Below, piece by piece: positions 36,423 through 46,001 of a DNA stretch of 64,000 bases. Both the position numbers and the translations under genes were made by a program. Every line of letters starts with the position of its first letter. Within the stretch, counting starts at the first letter, position 1. The stretch comes from Herbaspirillum hiltneri N3 (GTDB lineage: Bacteria > Pseudomonadota > Gammaproteobacteria > Burkholderiales > Burkholderiaceae_D). The stretch covers positions 1,364,001 through 1,428,000 of the forward strand of contig NZ_CP011409.1 in NCBI RefSeq assembly GCF_001267925.1, written 5' to 3'. The notes under the pieces are model-generated. The model did no database searches, was not told the origin of the DNA, and worked only from the letters and a program-made list of their open reading frames with translations.

Positions 36423-36749
36423 TCAGAGCAGCGCCAGCTTGAGCGTTGCCGGTTCTTCGTAGTCTTCACAGCGTTCATTGATCATGGCGACGCAGAATTG
36501 CAGCTCTTCAACGATGTCCGGCGCAGCGGCGCGCAGCTTGTCGCTGTGCTGGACTTCGATGGTCAACACTTCATTGTCCTTGAGCACGAACTTGCTCATG
36601 CCGTCGTCATCGCGCAGGTAGCTCAGGCAATCGACCCAGGCGTTCATGTTGTTGCCGTAAAACTCGGGGAAGCCGAATACGCTCGCGCATTGGCTGTGAA
36701 AACTGTCCCAGTCGGTGATGAGTTCGCCATTCAGGCGTGCTGTTGCCAT
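36423..36749 (-). CDS. Barstar family protein
   Basis: A 108-residue protein of the barstar fold, named for the inhibitor of the ribonuclease barnase. SFHSQCASVFGFPEFYGNNM-NAWVDCLSYL (GFPEFYGNN and the W-D-CL pair) is the family signature, and the acidic face continues in LRDDDG. No barnase-like or other toxin gene is adjacent, so its partner is unknown or elsewhere. It begins 2 bases after the exbD stop and may be co-transcribed with exbB/exbD. Confidence 0.85.
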   Translation of the reverse strand: MATARLNGELITDWDSFHSQCASVFGFPEFYGNNMNAWVDCLSYLRDDDGMSKFVLKDNEVLTIEVQHSDKLRAAAPDIVEELQFCVAMINERCEDYEEPATLKLALL

Positions 36750-36751
36750 GT

Positions 36752-37183
36752 CTATTTCTTCTCAGTATCCGGTTTCGGATCGGTCACAAAACCGAGCTTG
36801 TTCAGGCCGTTGCTCTGCGCCGCCGACATGACGTCGGCAATCACTTCATAACGGGTCGCCTTGTCGGCGCGCAGCTGCACTTCCGGCTGCGGCTTCTTGC
36901 CTGCCGCCTGGGCCATGCGCCGCGTCAATTCTTCCAGCGTGACCGCCTGGTCCTGCCAATACAGCTTGCCGGCGGCGTCGATGGCGACGCTGACGGTTTG
37001 CGGCTTTTCCGGCGCAGGGGCGGATTTCGCGGTCGGCAGATCAAGCTGCAACGAGTGCGTGAACAGCGGCGCCGAAAGGATGAAAATCACCAGCAGCACC
37101 AGCATCACGTCGACCATCGGGGTGACGTTGATTTCGGCCATCGGGCCGGCCTGGTGATTGTCGTTGAAGCCGCCGAAACTCAT
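36752..37183 (-). CDS. exbD: Biopolymer transport protein ExbD/TolR
   Basis: A 143-residue ExbD/TolR protein: a short cytosolic N-terminus, one membrane helix and a periplasmic domain. INVTPMVDVMLVLLVIFI contains the conserved Asp in the helix that carries the proton motive force. ExbB-ExbD energise TonB-dependent receptors, TolQ-TolR energise the Tol-Pal system; without tolA/tolB nearby the ExbD assignment is preferred. The start overlaps the exbB stop by 4 bases. Confidence 0.9.
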   Translation of the reverse strand: MSFGGFNDNHQAGPMAEINVTPMVDVMLVLLVIFILSAPLFTHSLQLDLPTAKSAPAPEKPQTVSVAIDAAGKLYWQDQAVTLEELTRRMAQAAGKKPQPEVQLRADKATRYEVIADVMSAAQSNGLNKLGFVTDPKPDTEKK

Positions 37184-37878
37184 GCTTCCCCCTTGCCGAC
37201 GCGCTCGCCGGTGGTGAGGTAGGCGTGCAGGTCATGCGCGAAGCCGTCGAGCTCGGCCAGCGTCAGCCGGTTCAGGCGCGTGAAGGCGTTGTAGGCCAGC
37301 ACCGCGGGAATCGCCACCACCAGCCCGAGTGCAGTCATGATCAGCGCTTCGCCGACCGGACCGGCGACCTTGTCGATCTGCACCGTGCCGCTGGCCGAGA
37401 CCGCCGCCAGCGCGTGATAGATGCCCCAGACGGTGCCGAACAGGCCGACGAACGGCGCAGTCGAGCCGACCGAGGCCAGCAGCGTCAGGCCGCGCTCCAG
37501 TCGCGCCGAGACGCGATTGATTTCACGGCGCAACGTGCGCGTGATCAGTTCGCCGGGATCGGTGGCGGCGTTGAGGGAGGGGGAAGGCGCGCTCTGCTTA
37601 GATGAAATGCCGGCGGCTTCGGACGAGCGTTGCGCCAGAGGGATGAAGATTTCTTCGCTGTCGACGGTGCGCATGACGGCGATGGCGTCGGTCAGCGTGG
37701 GTGCTTTCCAGAAGCCGTCGAGCGCATTGCTGCTGCGGCGAATGCGCCACGAACTCCAGGTCTTGGAAAGAATGTAATACCAGCTGGCGATGGACATCAG
37801 CAGCAGGGCATAGGCGACGGCGTGCGAAACGGCATCGCCTTGCGCCCAGTAATGGGCGAATCCAACGGGTTGTTCCAT
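37180..37878 (-). CDS. exbB: MotA/TolQ/ExbB proton channel family protein
   Basis: A 232-residue protein with three membrane helices. The first is near residues 18-38, and LLASVGSTAPFVGLFGTVWG and ALIMTALGLVVAIPAVLAYN-type helices follow after a long cytosolic stretch; these two are the MotA/ExbB core with the conserved Thr/Gly residues lining the proton path. The start MEQPVGFAHYW is chosen over a frame open 26 codons upstream. Overlaps exbD (ATGA). No tonB gene is in view. Confidence 0.9.
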   Translation of the reverse strand: MEQPVGFAHYWAQGDAVSHAVAYALLLMSIASWYYILSKTWSSWRIRRSSNALDGFWKAPTLTDAIAVMRTVDSEEIFIPLAQRSSEAAGISSKQSAPSPSLNAATDPGELITRTLRREINRVSARLERGLTLLASVGSTAPFVGLFGTVWGIYHALAAVSASGTVQIDKVAGPVGEALIMTALGLVVAIPAVLAYNAFTRLNRLTLAELDGFAHDLHAYLTTGERVGKGEA

Positions 37879-37984
37879 GTCGTGTCTCTTGGTAGGAAGC
37901 AGAAGAAATAAATGGCAATCCGTTGGAGCACGCGTCTGCAAAAAGATTCGCTGCATCGTTGATCCGATGCAGCGGCAGGGAGGC

Positions 37985-38791
37985 TTACTTCAGTCCGAGC
38001 ACGTCCTGCATGTCGTACAGGCCGGTTTTCTTGTCGGCCAGGAAACGTGCGGCGCGCAGGCTGCCGTGAGCATAAGTGACGCGGCTCGAGGATTTGTGCG
38101 TGATTTCGATGCGCTCGCCGATGCCGGCAAACAGCACGGTGTGGTCGCCGACGATGTCGCCGCCGCGGATGGCGGAGAAGCCGATCGACGACGGATCGCG
38201 TTCGCCGGTGATGCCTTCGCGGGCGTAGACGGCGACGTCGTCGAGTTTGACACCGATGGCGTCGGCGATGACTTCACCCATTTTCAGGGCCGTGCCGGAC
38301 GGCGCGTCGACCTTGTGGCGGTGATGCGCTTCGATGATCTCGATGTCGTAGCCGTGCGAGAAACTCTTGGCGGCCATTTCCAGCAGCTTGAGCGTGACGT
38401 TGACGCCGACGCTCATGTTCGGCGCCAGCATGATGGCGGTCTTTTGCGCAAAACCGCCGATGGCGGCCTTGTGGTCGGCTTCCAGCCCGGTGGTGCCGAT
38501 GACCATCCGGATGCCGTGCGCGGCGCAATATTCGGCGTGCTTCAGTGTGCCTTCAGGACGGGTGAAGTCGATCAGGACATCGGCGTTGGCCAGGCCCTTG
38601 GCCAGGTCGGATTCGATCGCGACGTTGGCGGGCTTGCCCAGGAACGAGGCGGCGTCGGTGCCGATGGCAGGCGAACCGGATACGTCGAGGGCGCCGGCCA
38701 GCACCATGTCGTCGGCGTTCTGGATAGCTTCGATCAGCATGCGGCCCATGCGGCCGGAGGCGCCGGCGACGGCGATTTTCAATGCGCTCAT
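37985..38791 (-). CDS. dapB: 4-hydroxy-tetrahydrodipicolinate reductase
   Basis: A 268-residue DapB, reducing the dapA product with NAD(P)H in lysine and peptidoglycan synthesis. The Rossmann loop is [12 protein letters not shown], the family signature [13 protein letters not shown] holds the catalytic His and Lys, and IGTTGL binds the cofactor. Full length. It follows bamE on the same strand with a gap of about 50 bases, a common betaproteobacterial arrangement. Confidence 0.97.
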   Translation of the reverse strand: MSALKIAVAGASGRMGRMLIEAIQNADDMVLAGALDVSGSPAIGTDAASFLGKPANVAIESDLAKGLANADVLIDFTRPEGTLKHAEYCAAHGIRMVIGTTGLEADHKAAIGGFAQKTAIMLAPNMSVGVNVTLKLLEMAAKSFSHGYDIEIIEAHHRHKVDAPSGTALKMGEVIADAIGVKLDDVAVYAREGITGERDPSSIGFSAIRGGDIVGDHTVLFAGIGERIEITHKSSSRVTYAHGSLRAARFLADKKTGLYDMQDVLGLK

Positions 38792-38843
38792 AGTGCTTAT
38801 TTGTACTTGACTTGTATTGGCGAGTATCGCCGTTATCTACTTG

Positions 38844-39362
38844 TTACTTGGCGGAGGATGGCGGCGTCACGGTAGTCGGCGTATCCGACAGTTCCGGCAT
38901 GGCGCCCTTCTTGGAGCCGGCGATCAGGGACAGGTATTCCTGCTCGGTCGGCAGGTCGCTGCCGCCTTCGTAGCGCTCCAGCAGATTGTCCTTGAAGAAC
39001 ACCGACACGCGGCTGCTCATCAGTTCGCCGTTGCCTTTGGCCAGGCGGAATTCATAGTCCCAGCGGTCCGAGTGGAACACGTCGGCAAGCAGCGGCGTGC
39101 CGAGCACGAAGCGCACCTGATCGCGGGTCATGCCCGGCTTCAGTTGCGCCACCATCTCCTTGGAGACGAAGTTGCCTTGCTGGATATCGATGCGATAAGG
39201 CTTAAGGAAGCCGAACAGGCTGCTCTTCTTCGAAACCTGCACGCCGGTCGCGTCGTGCGCTGCTGCGCCTTCCGCCGGTTTTTTGGATGCACAGCCGGAC
39301 AGCAGGGTGCTCAGCGCGATCAGCGCCAGAGCGGTAGTACGGTAGGAAGGCAACATTCGCAT
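38844..39362 (-). CDS. bamE: Outer membrane protein assembly factor BamE
   Basis: A 172-residue BamE/SmpA/OmlA lipoprotein, part of the BAM machine that inserts outer-membrane beta-barrels. The signal ends in the lipobox LLSGC with Cys24 the lipidated residue. QGNFVSKEMVAQLKPGMTRDQVRFVLGTPLL (here in outline: QGN, LKPGMT, VRFVLGTPLL) is the family core. It is divergent from fur with 74 bases between them, a conserved pair in betaproteobacteria. Confidence 0.95.
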   Translation of the reverse strand: MRMLPSYRTTALALIALSTLLSGCASKKPAEGAAAHDATGVQVSKKSSLFGFLKPYRIDIQQGNFVSKEMVAQLKPGMTRDQVRFVLGTPLLADVFHSDRWDYEFRLAKGNGELMSSRVSVFFKDNLLERYEGGSDLPTEQEYLSLIAGSKKGAMPELSDTPTTVTPPSSAK

Positions 39363-39377
39363 AAAGATTTCAATTGG

Positions 39378-39407
39378 TTGAGCAATTGTGCTAAAACGCT
39401 ATATGAT
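39378..39407 (+). promoter_or_regulatory. Candidate sigma-70 promoter of fur
   Basis: TTGAGC and TATGAT are separated by 18 bases, and the -10 element ends 29 bases before the fur ATG. Both hexamers differ from consensus at one or two positions. No clear Fur box was identified over it. Confidence 0.5.
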
Positions 39408-39436
39408 AAAGCAGATAACCCGATTTTTACTGAAAC

Positions 39437-39862
39437 ATGCCTAATAATCCATCCGAATTGAAAGCCAGCGGCCTCAAGGCCACTTTGCCCCGTCTGAAAA
39501 TCCTGGAAATCTTCCAAAACACCGAGGTGCGTCACCTCAGTGCGGAAGACGTCTACAAAATGCTGCTGGCGGACAATCTGGATGTCGGGCTGGCCACGGT
39601 GTATCGCGTGCTGACGCAGTTCGAGCAAGCCGGCCTGCTGCAGCGCAATCACTTTGAAACCGGCAAGGCCGTGTTCGAGCTCAACGAAGGCTCGCACCAT
39701 GACCATCTGGTCTGCCTGGATTGCGGCAAGGTCGAGGAGTTCTTCGACGCCGAAATCGAGAAGCGCCAGCTCAAGATTGCCCAGGAGCATGGTTTCGAAA
39801 TCGCCGACCACGCGCTGGCCTTGTACGGCCACTGCAAGGATTGCCGCAAAGCCAAGAAATAA
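39437..39862 (+). CDS. fur: Ferric uptake regulator
   Basis: A 141-residue Fur. [15 protein letters not shown] and the recognition helix [16 protein letters not shown] form the DNA-binding domain; metal ligands lie in [18 protein letters not shown], including the first CxxC, and the C-terminal HCKDC. It represses iron-uptake genes when loaded with Fe(II). Divergent from bamE, as in most Burkholderiales. A strong terminator follows 38 bases after the stop. Confidence 0.97.
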   Translation: MPNNPSELKASGLKATLPRLKILEIFQNTEVRHLSAEDVYKMLLADNLDVGLATVYRVLTQFEQAGLLQRNHFETGKAVFELNEGSHHDHLVCLDCGKVEEFFDAEIEKRQLKIAQEHGFEIADHALALYGHCKDCRKAKK

Positions 39863-39900
39863 GCATTCGTCCGGGCCGGATTCGATCCCCCCTGTTTGTA

Positions 39901-39936
39901 AAAAAAGCCATCCTGCTGTCGCCGGATGGCTTTTTT
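39901..39936. terminator. Bidirectional terminator between fur and hrcA
   Basis: AAAAAAGCCATCC and GGATGGCTTTTTT form 13-bp arms with a 10-base loop. A and T tracts on both sides let it end the convergent fur and hrcA transcripts. Confidence 0.92.
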
Positions 39937-39997
39937 ATTACTGCGGCAAAGAGAGGTGAGCGGTGTGCAACAGTCGCTTGCAGCCGTTCCAGCAGGC

Positions 39998-41044
39998 TCA
40001 GCTGTTGTTGCCGCTGAGCGCGCTCGACAGCAGTTTGGCGGTGATGTCGACGATCGGGATCACGCGCTCGTACGCCATGCGCGTCGGACCGATCACGCCC
40101 AGCGTGCCGACGATCTTGCCGTTGACTTCATACGGCGCGGTGACGATGCTCATGTCGTCCATCGGCACCAGCTGCGATTCGCCGCCGATGAAGATCTGCA
40201 CGCCGGTGGCCTTGCTCGAGACATCCAGCAATTGCATCAGGCTGGTCTTTTGCTCGAACATGTCGAACAGCTTGCGCAGCGAGGTCATGTTGGACGACAG
40301 GTCGGCCACGCTGAGCAAATTGCGTTCCCCCGAAATTACCACGTTGTCGGAGTCATCCGCCATCGCATCGCTGCCGGCTTCCACCGCCGCCTGCATCAGG
40401 CTGGTCATGTCGTCGCGCAGCTGGCGCAGTTCGTTTTGCAGGCGCAGTCGGACTTCATCGAAGCCGAGGCCGCCGTAGTGCTGGTTGATGTAATTGGCCG
40501 CCTGCACCAATTGCGAAGGCGTGTAGTCGACCTCCGTGAGCAACAGGCGATTCTGCACGTCGCCGCCGGGGCCGACGATGACCAGCAGGATGCGCTTTTC
40601 GGACAGGCGCAGGAATTCGATCTGCTTGAAGATCGACTCGCGCTTCGGCGTCATGACCACGCCGGCAAATTGCGACAGCGACGACAGCACTTGCGCCGCG
40701 TTGGAAATGATCTTTTGCGGCGAGCTGATCTGCGAGCGCGATTGCAGTTTGGTTTCCAGCGCCGCTTCGTCGAGGGAGCCGATCGCATCGACAGAATCGA
40801 TCGTCAGCAGCGTGTCGACGAAGACGCGATATCCGCGCGGCGTCGGCACGCGGCCGGCGGAGGTGTGCGGGCTGGCGACGAAGCCCATTTCTTCGAGGTC
40901 GGCCATGACGTTGCGGATGGTCGCCGGCGACAGCTCCAGTCCCGAAATCTTGGAGAGCGCGCGCGAGCCGACCGGCTGGCCGTCGGCGATATACCGTTCG
41001 ACCAGGGCTTTGAGCAGGGTTTGGGCGCGATTATCTAGTTGCAT
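39998..41044 (-). CDS. hrcA: Heat-inducible transcription repressor HrcA
   Basis: A 348-residue HrcA, which represses groE-type operons by binding CIRCE elements and needs GroEL to be active. The N-terminal winged helix runs through [20 protein letters not shown] and the [16 protein letters not shown] loop; the GAF-like middle and dimerisation regions follow. No CIRCE element (TTAGCACTC-N9-GAGTGCTAA) was found in this window, and the heat-shock genes here have sigma-32-like promoters instead, so its targets lie elsewhere. Confidence 0.96.
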   Translation of the reverse strand: MQLDNRAQTLLKALVERYIADGQPVGSRALSKISGLELSPATIRNVMADLEEMGFVASPHTSAGRVPTPRGYRVFVDTLLTIDSVDAIGSLDEAALETKLQSRSQISSPQKIISNAAQVLSSLSQFAGVVMTPKRESIFKQIEFLRLSEKRILLVIVGPGGDVQNRLLLTEVDYTPSQLVQAANYINQHYGGLGFDEVRLRLQNELRQLRDDMTSLMQAAVEAGSDAMADDSDNVVISGERNLLSVADLSSNMTSLRKLFDMFEQKTSLMQLLDVSSKATGVQIFIGGESQLVPMDDMSIVTAPYEVNGKIVGTLGVIGPTRMAYERVIPIVDITAKLLSSALSGNNS

Positions 41045-41116
41045 GTCTTCATTCTAACGAGGCGGGAGCAAGCGTGCCAACATCCCGTCATATATATCTG
41101 CACGCATATCTGCACA

Positions 41117-41806
41117 CTATGACGCCAGCCAGCGCGCCAGTTGGTTCAGATCGGTGCACACCGCGTCAGGACGCACGTGCTCAGGCAGCTCGCGCTGGAA
41201 GCGGTTCATCCAGACCGCGTGCAAACCGGCTTGCTGCGCGCCCAGGACGTCCAGCGTCAGGTCGTCGCCGACGTAGACGGTATGTGCCGGCGCCACGCCG
41301 AGTGCAGTGCAGGCGGCGTGGAAGATGGCCGGATCGGGTTTGGCGGTGCCGAACTGATGCGCGGCGATGGAGATTTCAAAATGCCCGGCCAGCCCGATGC
41401 GCGCGAGATCGGCGAAGCCGTTCGACACCGTACCCAGTTTCAGTCGCGGTTTCAATTGCTGCAGGCCGGGAAGGACATCGTCGAAGAGCGTGACGGCGTT
41501 GCGGCCGGCGGTGAAAATCTCCATGGCGGGATCGGCCAGGGCAGGATCTTCGCCATGCTCGGCCAGCACCGCGGTCAGTGCCGCATGGCGCAGCGCCCAC
41601 AGGTTGATCTCGTAGACCGGATCGGTCTTCGCCAATGCCTGCCGGCGCGCGCGCAGGCTGATGATGCTTTCGCGTTGCACCACGCCGGGCGCATGTCGGG
41701 TCAGCCATTCGTACAGCCGGGTTTCCGCCAGATGCAGCACCGGCTCGATCGCCCACAGCGTATCGTCGAGGTCAAACAGGACTGCCTGGATGTTGGTTTT
41801 GTTCAT
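41117..41806 (-). CDS. HAD-family hydrolase
   Basis: A 229-residue haloacid-dehalogenase-type phosphatase. Motif I is FDLDDTLW (nucleophile Asp), motif II is LGTVSNGF, motif III Lys is in FGTAKPDP and motif IV is VYVGDDLTLDVLGAQ. A helical cap is inserted after motif I. Such proteins dephosphorylate small metabolites (YjjG, phosphoglycolate or pyridoxal phosphate types); the substrate is not evident. The start MNKTNIQAVLFD is preferred: the frame stays open for 74 more codons, but those run through the MITE-like element that begins only 24 bases upstream. Confidence 0.9.
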   Translation of the reverse strand: MNKTNIQAVLFDLDDTLWAIEPVLHLAETRLYEWLTRHAPGVVQRESIISLRARRQALAKTDPVYEINLWALRHAALTAVLAEHGEDPALADPAMEIFTAGRNAVTLFDDVLPGLQQLKPRLKLGTVSNGFADLARIGLAGHFEISIAAHQFGTAKPDPAIFHAACTALGVAPAHTVYVGDDLTLDVLGAQQAGLHAVWMNRFQRELPEHVRPDAVCTDLNQLARWLAS

Positions 41807-41829
41807 GAAAATCGCTTCAGAGTCGTCTG

Positions 41830-42107
41830 GGGGCCTGTTAACAATGAATTTGCGAGATGCGTTGCTGCCAGAAAGCGTGCTGGCAAGGCGCGTGGCGTAG
41901 CAGGTGGTGGACCCACCTGCAAGCCATGCAACACCGCCAGCGCGCTTTCTGGTAGCAACCCTTCGGGAACGGCTGCAGGCGTCGCCTGCCGTTGTTGCAG
42001 CTCCAAGGTGTTGCAACTTCGGTAGCACCGCTACGTCGCGTCGCTGCGCCTAGGCAGTCAACGCCTGCCGCGCGTTCGCACTCGCAAATTCATTGTTAAC
42101 AGGCCCC
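41830..42107. mobile_element. MITE-like element with 27-bp terminal inverted repeats
   Basis: Perfect 27-bp terminal inverted repeats begin GGGGCCTGTTAACAATGAAT and run inward to ...TTTGCGAG. The 278-bp interior has no gene and is built from further inverted repeats: GCCAGAAAGCG pairs with the CGCGCTTTCTGG region about 60 bases on, GCAGGTGG with CCACCTGC, and GCAGGCG with CGCCTGC. No transposase is present. It fills the whole divergent gap between the HAD gene and nadK, 23 bases from one start codon and 22 from the other. A target-site duplication is not obvious. Confidence 0.8.
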
Positions 42108-42129
42108 GATTTATGCTTTAATCCGCAGC

Positions 42130-43047
42130 ATGTGGCCCATCAAATTACCCGTGCAGGCGGCAACGCCCAAAACCATCGCAATCGTCGGCAAATATCATGC
42201 CGCCGGCATCGCGCAATCCCTTTCCGACATCGCCGCCTTCCTGGAGGCGCATGGCCACACCATCGTGTTTGAAGCCGAGACCGCGCAGAACATTGCTCTG
42301 GAAGGCTATGACGCCATGTCGCCGGAACAGATCGGCCAGTTCGCCGACGCCGCCATCGTGGTCGGCGGCGACGGCACCATGCTTGGCATCGCGCGGCAAT
42401 TGGCGCCGTTCAACGTGCCGCTGATTGGGATCAACCAGGGGCGTTTGGGGTTCATGACGGATATTTCGCTAGACCGCATGATACCGGTATTGGCCGATAT
42501 GCTGGATGGCAAGGTCGATGTCGAGACGCGTTCGCTGCTCGAGGCGACGGTATTTCGCGATGGCGAACAGATTTTCAACGCGCTCGCCTTCAATGACGTG
42601 GTGGTCGCGCGCGGCGCTTCTTCCGGGATGGTCGAACTGACCGTGGAAGTGGATGGCCGCTTCATGTACAACCAGCGCTCCGACGGTCTGATCGTGGCCA
42701 CGCCGACCGGCTCGACCGCCTATGCCTTGTCGGCCGGCGGCCCGATCCTGCATCCTAGCCTGCACGGCATCGTGCTGGTGCCGATCGCGCCGCATGCCTT
42801 GTCGAACCGGCCGATCGTGATTCCGGATTCCTGCGAGATTTCGATCCAGGTCGTCAACGGCCGCGACATCAGCGCCAACTTCGACATGCAGTCGCTGACC
42901 AGCCTGTCGCACGGCGACCGCATCGTGATCCGGCGCTCGGCGCACAAGATCACCTTCCTGCATCCGGAAGGCTGGAGCTACTACGACACCTTGCGGCACA
43001 AGCTGCACTGGAACGAATACCCGTCGGTCGAAGGCCGCCTGCAATAA
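42130..43047 (+). CDS. nadK: NAD kinase
   Basis: A 305-residue NAD kinase making NADP+ from NAD+ and [13 protein letters not shown] (GGDGT at residues 79-83) is the active-site motif, [10 protein letters not shown] and the second family motif [16 protein letters not shown] follow, and LNDVV-type AFNDVVV replaces the NE/D motif with ND. Essential in most bacteria. It is the first of the nadK-recN-hemH run. Because a MITE-like element ends 22 bases before its ATG, its promoter probably lies within or across that element. Confidence 0.96.
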   Translation: MWPIKLPVQAATPKTIAIVGKYHAAGIAQSLSDIAAFLEAHGHTIVFEAETAQNIALEGYDAMSPEQIGQFADAAIVVGGDGTMLGIARQLAPFNVPLIGINQGRLGFMTDISLDRMIPVLADMLDGKVDVETRSLLEATVFRDGEQIFNALAFNDVVVARGASSGMVELTVEVDGRFMYNQRSDGLIVATPTGSTAYALSAGGPILHPSLHGIVLVPIAPHALSNRPIVIPDSCEISIQVVNGRDISANFDMQSLTSLSHGDRIVIRRSAHKITFLHPEGWSYYDTLRHKLHWNEYPSVEGRLQ

Positions 43048-43055
43048 ATGCAACA

Positions 43056-43085
43056 GGCGACAATAAGCCACAATAGGCGACAATA
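43056..43085. repeat. Three degenerate 10-bp tandem units
   Basis: GGCGACAATA, AGCCACAATA and GGCGACAATA follow each other directly after the nadK stop, with the second unit differing at two positions. It lies just before the 18-bp hairpin. Confidence 0.6.
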
Positions 43086-43094
43086 GCCGCTTCG

Positions 43095-43134
43095 GGTGTC
43101 TTTTCGGTACGGTCCTCCGTACCGAAAAGACACC
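43095..43134. repeat. 18-bp perfect hairpin between nadK and recN
   Basis: GGTGTCTTTTCGGTACGG and its exact reverse complement flank a 4-base loop TCCT. The arms are much longer than in most terminators and no T-tract follows, so it may be an RNA-stability or processing structure, or a regulatory palindrome for recN. Confidence 0.85.
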
Positions 43135-43168
43135 GCCGATATTGATAAAACACCAATTCCACCATCCC

Positions 43169-44815
43169 ATGCTGCGTACCCTGTCGATTCGTGATTTCGT
43201 TATCGTCGATGCCATCGAACTCGAGTTCGCCCCCGGATTTTCCGTCTTCACCGGCGAAACCGGCGCCGGCAAATCCATCCTGATCGACGCCCTGGCGCTG
43301 GCGCTGGGCGGCCGCGGCGACGCCAGCGTGGTGCGTGAAGGCGCGGCCAAGGCCGACATCACAGCCGATTTCAGCGCCGGTCCCGACGTCGCCGCCTGGC
43401 TCGAAGCGCATGAGTTTTCCGACGAAGACGGCGGCGTGCTGTTACGCCGGGTGATCGACAATGCCGGCCGCTCCAAAGCCTTCATCAACGGCATTGCCGC
43501 CACCGCGACGCAATTGCGCGAACTCGGCGAACTGCTGGTTGATATTCACGGCCAGCATGCGCATCAGTCCTTGCTCAAGGCAGACGCCCAGCGCCAGTTG
43601 CTAGACAGCCAGGCGGGATTGCTGGAGGAAGCCAAGGCCGTCGCCGCTGCCTACAAGACCTGGCGCGCCCTGGCCAGGCAGCGTGAAGAATTCGAAATCA
43701 ACGCCAAAAACGTCCTGCTCGAACGCGAGCGCCTCGAATGGCAGGTCAGCGAGCTCGAGAAGCTGGCCGTCAAGCCCGGCGAATGGAGTGACATCAGCAA
43801 CGAGCACAGCCGGCTGTCGCATGCCGCCAGCCTGATCGACGGCGCGCAGGAAGCGCTCAGCGCGATCTCCGAATCGGACTCGCCGATCTTGTCGCAACTG
43901 TCTTCACTGACGCAGAAACTGGGCAAGCTGACCGACGTCGACGCGGCGCTCAAGCCGGTCATGGATGCGTTGGAGCCGGCGCAGATCCAGTTGCAGGAAG
44001 CGGTCTATGCGCTCAACGATTACCTCGGCCGGGTCGAACTCGATCCCGCGCGTTTGCAGCAGGTGGAAGGGCGGCTGGAAGCGATTCACTCGACTGCGCG
44101 CAAATTCCGCGTCGCGCCCGACGACCTGCCGCAGGAACACGCCAAGCTGGCCGAAGAGCTGAAACAATTGGCCGACGCCAGCGACCTCGACGCCTTGCGC
44201 GCGCAAGAGGTAAAACTGCAAGCCGTCTACGCCGGCGCCGCCCAGAAATTGTCGAAAGGCCGCGCCAAGGCGGCCAAGGCATTGGGCGAAGCGGTCACGG
44301 CAGCGATGCAAGACCTGAGCATGTCGGGCGGCCGTTTCGCCATCGCACTGGAAGCCTGCGAGCCGGCGGCTTACGGCGTGGAGCAAGTGGAGTTCCTGGT
44401 GGCGGGCCATGCCGGCGTAGCGCCGCGGCCTCTGGCGAAAGTCGCCTCCGGCGGCGAGCTGGCGCGCATTGCCCTGGCGATTTCGGTGATTGCGTCGAGC
44501 TCGACGGCCACGCCGACCCTGATCTTCGACGAAGTCGACAGCGGCATCGGCGGCGGCGTGGCCGAAGTGGTCGGGCGCCTGCTGAAACGCCTCGGCCAGG
44601 ATCGCCAGGTCTTGTGCGTGACGCACTTGCCGCAAGTCGCCAGCCAGGGCAACCAGCACTTCCAGGTCAGCAAGCGCAACGATGACGGCAAGACCGTATC
44701 GCAGATCGAAGCGCTCGACGCCAAGTCGCGCGTGGAAGAAATCGCACGCATGCTGGGCGGTCTGGAAATCACCGCGACCACGCGCAAGCACGCCCGCGAG
44801 TTGCTCGCGTTGTAG
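43169..44815 (+). CDS. recN: DNA repair protein RecN
   Basis: A 548-residue SMC-like protein for double-strand break repair. Walker A is GETGAGKS (about residue 30), with the ABC signature ASGGELARIALAI and Walker B TLIFDEVDSGIGGGVA in the C-terminal half, and a long coiled coil (about residues 160-370) between them. Start MLRTLSIRDF fits the family; Met nine codons upstream is less likely. RecN is often SOS-controlled, but no LexA box was recognised in the short upstream gap. Confidence 0.96.
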   Translation: MLRTLSIRDFVIVDAIELEFAPGFSVFTGETGAGKSILIDALALALGGRGDASVVREGAAKADITADFSAGPDVAAWLEAHEFSDEDGGVLLRRVIDNAGRSKAFINGIAATATQLRELGELLVDIHGQHAHQSLLKADAQRQLLDSQAGLLEEAKAVAAAYKTWRALARQREEFEINAKNVLLERERLEWQVSELEKLAVKPGEWSDISNEHSRLSHAASLIDGAQEALSAISESDSPILSQLSSLTQKLGKLTDVDAALKPVMDALEPAQIQLQEAVYALNDYLGRVELDPARLQQVEGRLEAIHSTARKFRVAPDDLPQEHAKLAEELKQLADASDLDALRAQEVKLQAVYAGAAQKLSKGRAKAAKALGEAVTAAMQDLSMSGGRFAIALEACEPAAYGVEQVEFLVAGHAGVAPRPLAKVASGGELARIALAISVIASSSTATPTLIFDEVDSGIGGGVAEVVGRLLKRLGQDRQVLCVTHLPQVASQGNQHFQVSKRNDDGKTVSQIEALDAKSRVEEIARMLGGLEITATTRKHARELLAL

Positions 44816-44888
44816 TGCCCGGCAACACCCGGCAGCACCCTGACAGCACCGCTTCCTTCCAGCCAACGCCAGACCTTCACGGATTTTC

Positions 44889-46001
44889 ATGTCATTTCGC
44901 AAAGAACCTCCTTACATCCACGGCAGCAATATGCAGGCGCAGACGGCGGTCGTGCTGGTCAATCTCGGCACGCCGGATGCGCCGACCGCGCGTGCGGTGC
45001 GGCGCTACCTGAAACAGTTCTTGTCGGACCCGCGTGTGGTGGAGATCCCGCGCGCCATCTGGTGGTTCATCCTCAACGGCGTCATCCTGCCGTTCCGCTC
45101 CGGCAAGTCGGCTGAAAAATACGCCTCCATCTGGGACGCCGAAGGCTCGCCGCTCAGGCTCAATACCGAGCGCCAGGCCGCCCTGTTGCGCGCGCGCCTG
45201 CTTGAGCGCGGCCACCGCGTCCACGTGACGCATGCGATGCGCTACGGCAGTCCGGCGGTGCCGGATGTGCTCGATGAACTCAAGGCGCAGGGGTGTGACC
45301 GGATCCTCATCCTGCCCGCTTATCCGCAGTATTCCGGCACCACGACGGCCTCGATTTTCGACGCCGTGTTCCAGCATTTCGCCCAGGTGCGCAATATCCC
45401 AGAACTACGCCTGATCAAGCACTACCACGACCACGACGGCTATATCCAGGCGCTCAAGCGCTCGGTACAGGCGCATTGGGACGCCAACGGCCAGCCGGAC
45501 AAGCTGGTCATGAGTTTCCACGGCGTGCCCAAGCGCACGCTGCTGCTGGGTGATCCCTACCATTGCGAATGTTACAAGACCGCGCGCCTGCTGGCCGAGG
45601 CGCTGGGCCTGAGCGAGGCGGACTACGTGGTGACTTTCCAGTCGCGTTTCGGCAAGGCCGAATGGCTCCAGCCCTACACCGCGCCGACCTTGCAGGAACT
45701 GGCGCGCCAGGGCGTGCAGCGCGTCGACGTCATGTGTCCGGGTTTCACCAGCGACTGCCTCGAGACACTTGAAGAAATCGCGATGGAGGCCAAGGCCGAA
45801 TTCCTGCATGCGGGCGGCCGCGAGTTCCATTTCATCCCGTGCCTGAACGATGCGCCCGCCTGGGGTCAGGGCATGATGGAAATTGCCGAACAGCACCTGA
45901 TCGGCTGGCCGACTTTGGCCGGCGCCGCACAGCGCGAAGAAGAACAAAAACAGGCCGCCATCTCTGCCGAACAGGCCCGCCGCCACGGCGCCACGCAATA
46001 G
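44889..46001 (+). CDS. hemH: Ferrochelatase
   Basis: A 370-residue HemH, which inserts Fe(II) into protoporphyrin IX, the last step of haem synthesis. [13 protein letters not shown] opens the fold; the catalytic His is in [12 protein letters not shown] and the second metal-site region is [19 protein letters not shown]. The C-terminal tail after about residue 345 is Glu/Lys/Gln/Ala-rich and variable. The window also encodes a HemJ candidate for the preceding step. It follows recN on the same strand by about 70 bases. Confidence 0.96.
   Translation: MSFRKEPPYIHGSNMQAQTAVVLVNLGTPDAPTARAVRRYLKQFLSDPRVVEIPRAIWWFILNGVILPFRSGKSAEKYASIWDAEGSPLRLNTERQAALLRARLLERGHRVHVTHAMRYGSPAVPDVLDELKAQGCDRILILPAYPQYSGTTTASIFDAVFQHFAQVRNIPELRLIKHYHDHDGYIQALKRSVQAHWDANGQPDKLVMSFHGVPKRTLLLGDPYHCECYKTARLLAEALGLSEADYVVTFQSRFGKAEWLQPYTAPTLQELARQGVQRVDVMCPGFTSDCLETLEEIAMEAKAEFLHAGGREFHFIPCLNDAPAWGQGMMEIAEQHLIGWPTLAGAAQREEEQKQAAISAEQARRHGATQ

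Noticed and set aside
39998..41100. CIRCE element upstream of hrcA
   Set aside because: No TTAGCACTC-N9-GAGTGCTAA or close variant was found there or before grpE, dnaK or dnaJ.
41807..42028. N-terminal extension of the HAD hydrolase by 74 codons
   Set aside because: The extension reads through the MITE-like element and has no HAD likeness; motif I lies right after MNKTNIQAV, as expected.
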